Shown in pieces: positions 57,190 through 64,000 of a DNA stretch of 64,000 nucleotides. How positions within the stretch are numbered: position 1 is the stretch's first letter; each line of letters begins with the position of its first letter. This DNA is from Yoonia sp. (GTDB taxonomy: Bacteria > Pseudomonadota > Alphaproteobacteria > Rhodobacterales > Rhodobacteraceae): contig NZ_JAFMHJ010000011.1 in assembly GCF_017854565.1 (NCBI RefSeq), positions 22,289 through 86,288 of the forward strand. Reading direction: 5' to 3'. A program made the position numbers and the translations under genes. A model generated the notes under the pieces. That model did no database searches. It saw only the letters and a program-made list of their open reading frames with translations, and had not been told where the DNA came from.

Positions 57190-58137
57190 TTAGTGGATTT
57201 CTGCGACAAGGTCGGCAGTTGGATCGCCAGTTTTGTCTTTATCTATATTTTTGCCATCACTGGCCTCGCCTTCGCGCAGCTCAAGATAAGAGCGGTAGAA
57301 GAACGCGACCGCCTGCATCATCACCATCGCCGTGAAGGTGATCAAAAGGATCTTGAACAGGAAATAGGCGTTGAACCCATTGGGCGAAAAGCCGATCGTC
57401 TCGATGTTCCAGCGCAGCGCGCGGGCCTTGCCCATCAGCCGCTCGAGGCTATCCGATGCGGATGGGTTCGGCACCACCAGATGGCGCCACAAGAAGAACC
57501 AGCCATAAAGCCACGTCAAGATTGCCGTCGGCACCATGAACAGAAGCGACCCCACCATATCTATGATCTTCTTGGTGCGATAGCTGACAGCGGAATAGAC
57601 CAGATCAACCCGTACATGGCCGCCCTGCACAAACGTGTAGGTGGCACAAAGGCAAACAATCATCGCGTTATACAGCTTTAACTCTTCGGCCCACCAGCTG
57701 ACATCTTTGGTGAAGGTGACCCCGAAACCGACGCCGATCTCGGACACGGCAAAGACGCGCTGCATGAAAATAATCACGATTTGCTGCAGCACCATCAACA
57801 GGCCCGCCCATGCGAAAAAGCGGCCGACCTTATTGGCGATCCCTTCCAGGACCCATACACACCCCCACATAAAGCGGTTGTTGACAAATCCGATGATGCT
57901 GACCGTCACAAAGATGGCAAAAACTGCGAAAAACAGCTCGATAGAGGCGCCGTAGTAGATAAACCGGATCAGCGATTCTTTGACCGCGACATCGGACATC
58001 GGGGCGTTGACAAACGGCAACCACGCCAACCATTGGGCCGGGTGCAACAGCGCATAACCTAAATTGTAGAACCCTTCAATCAGGTTTGCGAAAAACCAAC
58101 CAAAGGCGTTGCCGCCCCATGCTTCGACCAAGCCCAT
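57190..58137 (-). CDS. TRAP transporter small permease subunit (DctQ-like)
   Basis: Multiple TM segments; VDLVYSAVSYRTKKIIDMVGSLLFMVP; between dctM and dctP. Confidence 0.88.
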   Translation of the reverse strand: MGLVEAWGGNAFGWFFANLIEGFYNLGYALLHPAQWLAWLPFVNAPMSDVAVKESLIRFIYYGASIELFFAVFAIFVTVSIIGFVNNRFMWGCVWVLEGIANKVGRFFAWAGLLMVLQQIVIIFMQRVFAVSEIGVGFGVTFTKDVSWWAEELKLYNAMIVCLCATYTFVQGGHVRVDLVYSAVSYRTKKIIDMVGSLLFMVPTAILTWLYGWFFLWRHLVVPNPSASDSLERLMGKARALRWNIETIGFSPNGFNAYFLFKILLITFTAMVMMQAVAFFYRSYLELREGEASDGKNIDKDKTGDPTADLVAEIH

Positions 58138-58167
58138 GGAATATCCCCCCGTCACCGTGTCTCTCGA

Positions 58168-58190
58168 ACAGGTGCGCCGCCCGCACCTGT
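58168..58190 (-). repeat. Stem-loop 1 between dctP and dctQ
   Basis: ACAGGTGCG-CCGCC-CGCACCTGT, perfect 9-bp arms. Confidence 0.75.
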
Positions 58191-58196
58191 GGAACA

Positions 58197-58227
58197 AGGG
58201 CCCCTATGCAAACCTGCATCGGGCCCT
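58197..58227 (-). repeat. Stem-loop 2 between dctP and dctQ
   Basis: AGGGCCC-CT-ATGCA-AACC-TGCAT-C-GGGCCCT, 7+5 bp stem. Confidence 0.75.
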
Positions 58228-58266
58228 CGCTTTTTCATGGATCAGCGTGATCCGTCGGATGTGGCC

Positions 58267-59349
58267 TTAGCCCATCACGCGGTCACGCTGCGCGCGGTAC
58301 ACGCCTTCGGACTTTGTGATCCAGCCGGACGAAGACCGCATCGACGCTTCATAGCTGGCGCGCAGACGATCATAGATTTCGTCGCCATTGTACTGGTCCA
58401 GCGTCTCTTTTGCAGCTGTGCCCATGGCATCCCAAACGGTGTCCGGGAATTCCAGAACCTTCACGCCACCGGCCTGAAGACGCTGCAGTGCGGCACCGTT
58501 GTTGTTCATGAACTGCGCCAGGTTCCACTGGTGTGCTTCGCCCGATGCGATCTCAATGATCTTCTGCTGCACGGGTGTCAGGCTGTCAAAGACATCGAGG
58601 TTGGTCGCAAGCGACAGGCCGGCGCCCGGCTCGTGCATACCCGCAGTGTAGTAGAACTTGGTGATTTCTTGGAAACCGGCCTTTTCGTCAGCCCATGGGC
58701 CGATCCACTCGGTGCCATCAATCGCACCGGACGCCAGCGCCTGATACACTTCCGCACCCGGAAGGTTCTGCACAGATGCGCCCATCTTGCCAAGCGCTTC
58801 GCCACCCAGACCGGGCATACGGAACTTCAGACCCTGGAAATCCTCCGGACCCGCGATCTCTTTGCTGAACCAGCCACCGGACTGTGGGCCCGTGTTACCC
58901 GCCAAGAACGACTTGAGGCCAAAAATCTGGCCCAGTTCATCATGGAACCCCTGCCCTTCGCCATGGTAATACCAGTTGGCCAGTTCCTGCGGCGTCATGC
59001 CAAATGGCACAGCCGTAAAGTAGGCGTAGCCCGGATGCTGACCGACGAAATAATAGTCCGCGCCGTGATACATGTCCGCCTGACCGGAGGTCACGGCGTC
59101 AAACACTTCGAACGCACCGACCAGCTCGCCAGCCGCTTTCAAATCAATCGTCAACTGACCGTCGGTCATTTGGGTGATCGTGTCAGCAGCACGTTGTGCG
59201 GCATCATGCACACCGGCCAAACCACGACCCCATGTCGTGACCAGCGTCAGTGTGCGGCTGCCCTGGGCATATGCAGGTGCTGCAAGCGCAGTCGCGGCAG
59301 CCGCTGTTCCGCCAAGTGCCGAGTTTTTCAGAAAAGAACGACGATCCAT
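58267..59349 (-). CDS. TRAP transporter substrate-binding protein (DctP/TakP-like), Tat-type signal
   Basis: MDRRSFLKNSALGGTAAAATALAAPAYA; LVTTWGRGLAGVHDAAQRAADTI; GTEWIGPWADEKAGF. Confidence 0.93.
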   Translation of the reverse strand: MDRRSFLKNSALGGTAAAATALAAPAYAQGSRTLTLVTTWGRGLAGVHDAAQRAADTITQMTDGQLTIDLKAAGELVGAFEVFDAVTSGQADMYHGADYYFVGQHPGYAYFTAVPFGMTPQELANWYYHGEGQGFHDELGQIFGLKSFLAGNTGPQSGGWFSKEIAGPEDFQGLKFRMPGLGGEALGKMGASVQNLPGAEVYQALASGAIDGTEWIGPWADEKAGFQEITKFYYTAGMHEPGAGLSLATNLDVFDSLTPVQQKIIEIASGEAHQWNLAQFMNNNGAALQRLQAGGVKVLEFPDTVWDAMGTAAKETLDQYNGDEIYDRLRASYEASMRSSSGWITKSEGVYRAQRDRVMG

Positions 59350-59449
59350 AAAGTATCCTCCCGGTAATTTCGTTGCCTCGCCCCCTCCAGAGAGCGAAAC
59401 CAGATCATTTTCGTTCGGTGACCTTAGCGTGCAGATTGAAAAGGTGAAA

Positions 59450-59465
59450 TACGCAATACTGCGTA
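59450..59465. promoter_or_regulatory. Palindrome TACGCA-ATAC-TGCGTA in the TRAP/two-component divergent region
   Basis: Perfect 6-bp arms, about 100 bp from dctP and about 92 or 128 bp from the two candidate kinase starts. Confidence 0.65.
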
Positions 59466-59557
59466 GAAAGCGCGCTTTTTCAAGATAATTACGATTCATT
59501 TTGCCACAGTCCCTGCCGCCCACCGCATGAAACAGGGCTGGCAGTGCGCGTTGCGGT

Positions 59558-61030
59558 TTGATTCGCGTTATCTTTCGGCGTATCGCTGCGCGTATGACAG
59601 GGTTCCTTGCGCGCCTGCGCGACAGCATTGCGATCAGCTACGGGCAAAAGGTATTCCTTTTGGCCACCCTGCCGCTTTTGGTCGCTGTCTTCTTGATTTC
59701 TCTCGTTGTCTCGACACAGTCCCGCGAGTTGGCAGAACGTGAAATACAGGCGCTCGAGGCGCAGCTGATCGAAACCAAGCGTGAAGAGCTTAAGAACTAC
59801 CTGTCAATTGCGCGCACCGCCATCGTGAACACATATGGCCGCGCCGCCCCCGACGATGACGACGCCAAGCTTGCGGTGACCCGCGAACTGTCCGCCATGC
59901 TTTATGGCCAAGACGGCTATTTCTTCGTGTTCGACTATGATGGCAATAATCTGGTGGCGCCGCGTCAGACCTATCTGATCGGCAGAAACTGGAACGGGCT
60001 CAAGGATTTACAAGGCACCTCGATCACGGATGAGCTGATCCGCATCGCGCGCACCGGCGGCGGCTACCACAGTTTTGACTGGCCAAAACCATCGACCGGT
60101 GCCAGCGAGCGGATGATCGTCTACGTCAACGGCCTGCAAGATTGGCGCTGGGTTATTGGCACTGGCATCTTTATCGACGACGTCCTTGAAAATGTCGCCG
60201 CTGCCCGCGCCGAAGTCGAAGCACGGATCAAACGCACGTCCGTATATATTGTGGCCATTGCGGTGGCGGCATTGATCGGCGTGTTCATCACCGGCATGGC
60301 GCTGAACCTGCGCGAACGCTGGCTGGCCGATGCCAAGCTCAAGGAACTGACGCAACGGATCATCGACGCCCAAGAAGAGGAACGTGGCCGCGTGGCCCGC
60401 GAATTGCACGATGGGATCAGCCAGATGCTGGTTGGTGTGCGCTATGCGCTGGAACTCGCGCGGCGCAAACTGGCCACGAATCAAAGCGCGCATGAAAGCC
60501 TGGACAAAGGGATCAACGGCCTTGGTTCTGCCATTCAAGAAGTCCGCAGGATCAGCCGCGACCTGCGTCCCGGTGCGCTTGATGATCTTGGCCTTGGTCC
60601 CGCACTGCAGGCGCTGACCGATGATTTCAGCACCCGCACCGGGATCGAAACCGAATTTGAAACCGTCGTCTTCCGCCACCGGCTGGACCAAGAGGCGCGC
60701 ATCGCCCTGTACCGCATCGCCCAAGAGGCATTGACCAACATTGAACGCCACGCCAATGCCAGCCGCGTCGATATCTCGCTCAAAGGCCACCGCAAGGGCG
60801 CCATGCTGCGGATCACAGACAATGGCGCGGGCATGCTCTGGCCCCCCTCGGCCCGGCAAGAAACACCCGGACTGGGCCTGCGCAACATGCAAGAACGCAT
60901 CGAGCAACTCGGCGGCACCCTGCGGATTCTTTCCGCGCGTACCGGCGTCACAACCGGCACCGTCATCGAGGCGCAAGTGCCCCTGACCCATATGCTCAGC
61001 CCGCAAAACCAAAACAAGGAAAGCGCATGA
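59558..61030 (+). CDS. Cache-domain sensor histidine kinase (HisKA_3/HATPase_c)
   Basis: GQDGYFFVFDYDGNNLVAP...IGTGIFIDDV Cache segment; ERGRVARELHDGISQMLVGVRYAL H-box; start may be TTG 59558 or ATG 59594. Confidence 0.92.
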   Translation: MIRVIFRRIAARMTGFLARLRDSIAISYGQKVFLLATLPLLVAVFLISLVVSTQSRELAEREIQALEAQLIETKREELKNYLSIARTAIVNTYGRAAPDDDDAKLAVTRELSAMLYGQDGYFFVFDYDGNNLVAPRQTYLIGRNWNGLKDLQGTSITDELIRIARTGGGYHSFDWPKPSTGASERMIVYVNGLQDWRWVIGTGIFIDDVLENVAAARAEVEARIKRTSVYIVAIAVAALIGVFITGMALNLRERWLADAKLKELTQRIIDAQEEERGRVARELHDGISQMLVGVRYALELARRKLATNQSAHESLDKGINGLGSAIQEVRRISRDLRPGALDDLGLGPALQALTDDFSTRTGIETEFETVVFRHRLDQEARIALYRIAQEALTNIERHANASRVDISLKGHRKGAMLRITDNGAGMLWPPSARQETPGLGLRNMQERIEQLGGTLRILSARTGVTTGTVIEAQVPLTHMLSPQNQNKESA

Positions 61031-61659
61031 CAATTCGCATCTTGATCGTGGATGACCATCCGATGGTCACCGAAGGGATTCAGGCCATTCTGGAAACCTA
61101 TGACGACATCACCGTCGTCGGCACCCTCAACAACGGGCAGGATGCCGTTGACCGGGTCAACGAACTGGCCCCTGATGTGATCTTACTTGATCTGAACATG
61201 CCGGGCCTGTCCGGCCTGAACGCCACCGAAATGATCCTCGAAGAACGGCCCGGCACGCGTATTCTCATTCTGTCCATGCACGACAGCCCGGAATATATAT
61301 CGACCGCGCTCAGCCATGGCGCCAAAGGGTACATCCTGAAGGATGTCCCGACCGATGAAATCCGCACGGCAATCGACCGGGTGATGGCCGGTCACGAATA
61401 CCTGTGTACCGGGGCCAAAGGTTCCCTCAAGCCTAAAATCAGTGACGGTCGCGAGGCCCTGACAAGCCGCGAACAGACCATTTTGCTGGAATTGGCGCAG
61501 GGGCAGTCCAATAAAGATGTGGCGCTGACGCTCAACATTTCCGTGCGCACGGTTGAAACGCACCGCAAGAACATCAAACGTAAACTTGGCATCAGCTCGA
61601 CCGCCGGTCTGACCCGCTACGCATTGGAACATGGCGTCTTGCAGGGCACCGGCATCTAA
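61027..61659 (+). CDS. NarL/FixJ-family response regulator
   Basis: RILIVDDHPMVTEGIQAIL receiver; LTSREQTILLELAQGQSNKDVALTLNISVRTVETHRKNIKRKL LuxR HTH; ATGA overlap with the kinase. Confidence 0.95.
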   Translation: MTIRILIVDDHPMVTEGIQAILETYDDITVVGTLNNGQDAVDRVNELAPDVILLDLNMPGLSGLNATEMILEERPGTRILILSMHDSPEYISTALSHGAKGYILKDVPTDEIRTAIDRVMAGHEYLCTGAKGSLKPKISDGREALTSREQTILLELAQGQSNKDVALTLNISVRTVETHRKNIKRKLGISSTAGLTRYALEHGVLQGTGI

Positions 61660-61684
61660 GCTGCCCGTGCCCCCCTGAAACGCA

Positions 61685-61721
61685 AGTGACGCGGCCTACC
61701 ACCGGGGGTATCCGCGTCACT
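61685..61721. repeat. Hairpin between convergent genes: AGTGACGCGG ... CCGCGTCACT
   Basis: 10-bp arms plus inner TACC/GGTA pairing. Confidence 0.75.
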
Positions 61722-61754
61722 GCAATAATCATCGTGTGGGCCTGCGTCAGTACC

Positions 61755-62882
61755 CTAGTTTTCGACCGTCGCCTGAATCTGCCGGCGCACGACCTCGAAC
61801 CACTCGCCCGACAGGCGCAACTGCTCCAATCCCGCGTTCAGCGTCGCCAGATAGACCGCACTGTTGGGGTTGGTCTTGGGGATCAGCACATGCATCGTTT
61901 CCTTTGTCGCCAGCGCGGACAAATTGACCACGCTGTCAGTCATCCCCATATCGGTATAATCGTCTTCGGCGGGCAGCGCGTCATAGGTTACGACATCAAC
62001 CTCACCCTTCTGCAACAGCTCCCAGCATTTTTCTTCGTTCGCGGCGAATACCAGTTCGATATTCGGCGCCACCAGCTCCACAGCCTCAAGATCAAACGAG
62101 AACCAGCCATCGGGACGGCACAGCGTCGCGCCATATAGCTGCTGCGGCGTCGTGGCCGCGACATAGGGGCTGTCTTTCAATGTGTAGTACCCGACCAGCG
62201 CGTCGTAAAACGGTGCCGACGCATCAAATTCGGTACAGCGTATCGCGTTGGATTCCGACAAGTTATCGACCTTCGTACAGTCTGGCAGGAACCATGGAAA
62301 TCCCGCATCGAACGCGCCGGTTGGCAGCAGTTCGGTCAGATGCGATCCCCAGTCGTTGACAAAAATCACCCGGAATTCCTGATCGGGATTGCCCAATTCC
62401 ATCGCGCGCGTGACCAGTTCGGTATACAAACCACCCCCCGGCAAATCCTCATCCGTAAACGGCGCGTAGCCGCTGCCGGTCAGAAACCGGATGGAACGCA
62501 CAGCAGGCGCGGCGGGTGCGGCGGGCGCAACTGCCGCGACTTGCGGCACACGCGATGCTGGCAACCGTCCATCCTCACAAGGGATCGTCAGGACCTGACC
62601 GACTTCCAGCAAATTGGGGCTGCTCAAAACGCCGGTATTGGCATTGAACAAAACCTGAAATCCGCCCCGGACACCGGCAGTTCCCGCGATCCCGCTCAGC
62701 GTGTCACCGAGCGCGACAGTATACGTCGTACACAGCGATTGCGCTGCAACTTCGGTCGCAGACAGTGACATCAGACCTGCCGATACTGCAACAACAGCCG
62801 CCAAATTCAGCGCACCGGCGCGCATTTTACCCGATCCCATTGGGTCCGACAGATGATCCAAACATTCGCTCATTTCGTGGCC
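61755..62882 (-). CDS. LysM domain fused to SBP_bac_3-type periplasmic binding domain
   Basis: CTTYTVALGDTLSGIAGTAGVRGGFQVLFNANTGVLSSPNLLEVGQVLTIPC LysM, then RFLTGSGYAPFTDEDLPGGGLYTELVTRAMEL...GEVDVVTYDALPAEDDY. Confidence 0.85.
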   Translation of the reverse strand, partial: GHEMSECLDHLSDPMGSGKMRAGALNLAAVVAVSAGLMSLSATEVAAQSLCTTYTVALGDTLSGIAGTAGVRGGFQVLFNANTGVLSSPNLLEVGQVLTIPCEDGRLPASRVPQVAAVAPAAPAAPAVRSIRFLTGSGYAPFTDEDLPGGGLYTELVTRAMELGNPDQEFRVIFVNDWGSHLTELLPTGAFDAGFPWFLPDCTKVDNLSESNAIRCTEFDASAPFYDALVGYYTLKDSPYVAATTPQQLYGATLCRPDGWFSFDLEAVELVAPNIELVFAANEEKCWELLQKGEVDVVTYDALPAEDDYTDMGMTDSVVNLSALATKETMHVLIPKTNPNSAVYLATLNAGLEQLRLSGEWFEVVRRQIQATVEN

Positions 62883-63070
62883 TTTCAGTAGCAACTGGTT
62901 TCCTTAATCGCCACTATCACGCAAAAAAAGGCAAAATGTTGAACAAATACGCACAACCCCAAGAAACCTGACTGTGCGCCTCTGCACCGCTCCCCCCATC
63001 GCGCACTTGCCCTGCACCGGCAGCCGCCCTACCTGTCCCCCAGCAATCAAAGCCACCCCGGAGAGCCCCA

Positions 63071-63946
63071 ATGACCGTTCAAGATGACTATACACCGCCA
63101 GCAATCTGGACATGGGATGCACAAAACGGCGGCCAGTTCGCGACTATCAACCGCCCCATCGCCGGCGCCACCCACGAAAAGGCCCTGCCTGTCGGCCAAC
63201 ACCCCCTCCAGCTTCATTCACTCGCAACGCCCAATGGCGTCAAAGTCACGATCATGCTCGAAGAACTGCTTGCCGCCGGTCACACGGGCGCGGAATATGA
63301 CGCTTGGCTCATCAAAATTCAGGATGGCGACCAGTTTGGCAGCGGCTTTGTCGCAGCCAACCCCAACTCAAAAATTCCCGCGCTGATGGATCACACCACC
63401 CAGCCGCCGATCAGGATTTTTGAAAGCGGCGCCATTCTGCTGTATCTGGCCGAAAAATTCGGGGCGTTCCTGCCGCGCGACCCCGCCGGGCGCACCGAAT
63501 GCCTGAACTGGCTTTTCTGGCTGCAGGGAAGCGCGCCCTATCTCGGCGGTGGCTTTGGCCATTTCTATGCCTACGCCCCGTCCAAGATGGAATACCCGAT
63601 CAACCGCTTCACAATGGAAGTCAAACGCCAGCTTGACGTGCTTGACCGGCATCTCGCCGATCACACCTATATGTGCGGCGGCGACTATACGATTGCCGAT
63701 ATGGCGATTTTTCCATGGTACGGCGCGCTGGTGCAGAACCTTGTCTACAATGCCGCCGAATTTCTGGACGCCGGGTCGTACCGAAACGTCGCCCGCTGGA
63801 CGCAAGCCATCGCCGCGCGCCCGGCCGTGATCCGCGGCAAGATGGTCAACCGCAGCTTCGGTGAACCGCACAAGCAACTGCACGAACGGCACAGCGCAGC
63901 GGACTTCGAAACCCAGACTCAGGACAAGATCGGCGAAACCCTCTAA
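63071..63946 (+). CDS. yghU: YghU-like glutathione S-transferase / GSH-dependent disulfide-bond oxidoreductase
   Basis: LPVGQHPLQLHSLATPNGVKVTIMLEELL, SGFVAANPNSKIPALMD, YTIADMAIFPWYG. Confidence 0.92.
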   Translation: MTVQDDYTPPAIWTWDAQNGGQFATINRPIAGATHEKALPVGQHPLQLHSLATPNGVKVTIMLEELLAAGHTGAEYDAWLIKIQDGDQFGSGFVAANPNSKIPALMDHTTQPPIRIFESGAILLYLAEKFGAFLPRDPAGRTECLNWLFWLQGSAPYLGGGFGHFYAYAPSKMEYPINRFTMEVKRQLDVLDRHLADHTYMCGGDYTIADMAIFPWYGALVQNLVYNAAEFLDAGSYRNVARWTQAIAARPAVIRGKMVNRSFGEPHKQLHERHSAADFETQTQDKIGETL

Positions 63947-64000
63947 CCACCCCCTGAAACAAAGTTGCTGGATTTTGGCTTTTTGCGACATTTTCTCCGG

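Noticed and set aside
1-64000. Prophage, IS element, integron, CRISPR or defence island
   Set aside because: No transposase, integrase, phage structural, cas or recognised defence gene in any frame, and no regular direct-repeat array seen. The tRNA-Pro at 23521 is not followed by an integrase or partial tRNA duplication that I can see.

Overview
This 64-kb, GC-rich window reads as a chromosomal segment from an alphaproteobacterium, most likely Rhodobacteraceae/Roseobacter group. That assignment rests on gene order and protein families and was not checked against a database. It is densely coding and mostly housekeeping. Recognisable blocks are: lptG-lptD-surA-pdxA-ksgA; prmC-prfA; speB and an M20 amidohydrolase; mazG; a ferric-type SBP; an ABC-F ATPase; olsB; msrB; bamE-like / yceD-rpmF-plsX-fabH-ihfA-merR-tRNA-Pro; dcd; scpB-scpA-nagZ-SPOR-argS, with dgt separated from argS by two extra genes; an erpA-like gene and xthA; dksA; a MoxR AAA ATPase plus CoxE-like VWA protein; rlmI-PIN; edd-eda (Entner-Doudoroff); glnE; bpt; psd-pssA-pmtA (phospholipids); a TRAP transporter divergent from a Cache histidine kinase / NarL-type regulator pair; and a LysM + periplasmic-binding-protein fusion. 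I saw no prophage, IS element, CRISPR array, rRNA or recognisable defence island. The most interesting signals are intergenic: an exact LacI-type 16-bp palindrome before edd, a TACGCA-N4-TGCGTA palindrome in the TRAP/two-component divergent promoter, twin TGTRA-N7-TYACA sites before a DUF2852 gene, a perfect CtrA-type TTAA-N7-TTAA box before the SPOR gene, an iron-box-like TGA-N9-TCA before the ferric SBP, a G10 tract serving as Shine-Dalgarno region, tandem hairpins between dctP and dctQ, and a dispersed composite intergenic element with several related copies. The best protein-level candidates for poorly described biology are the LysM-SBP fusion, the MoxR/VWA locus and the rlmI-PIN coupling. 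All functional calls come from reading the translations, with no homology search.
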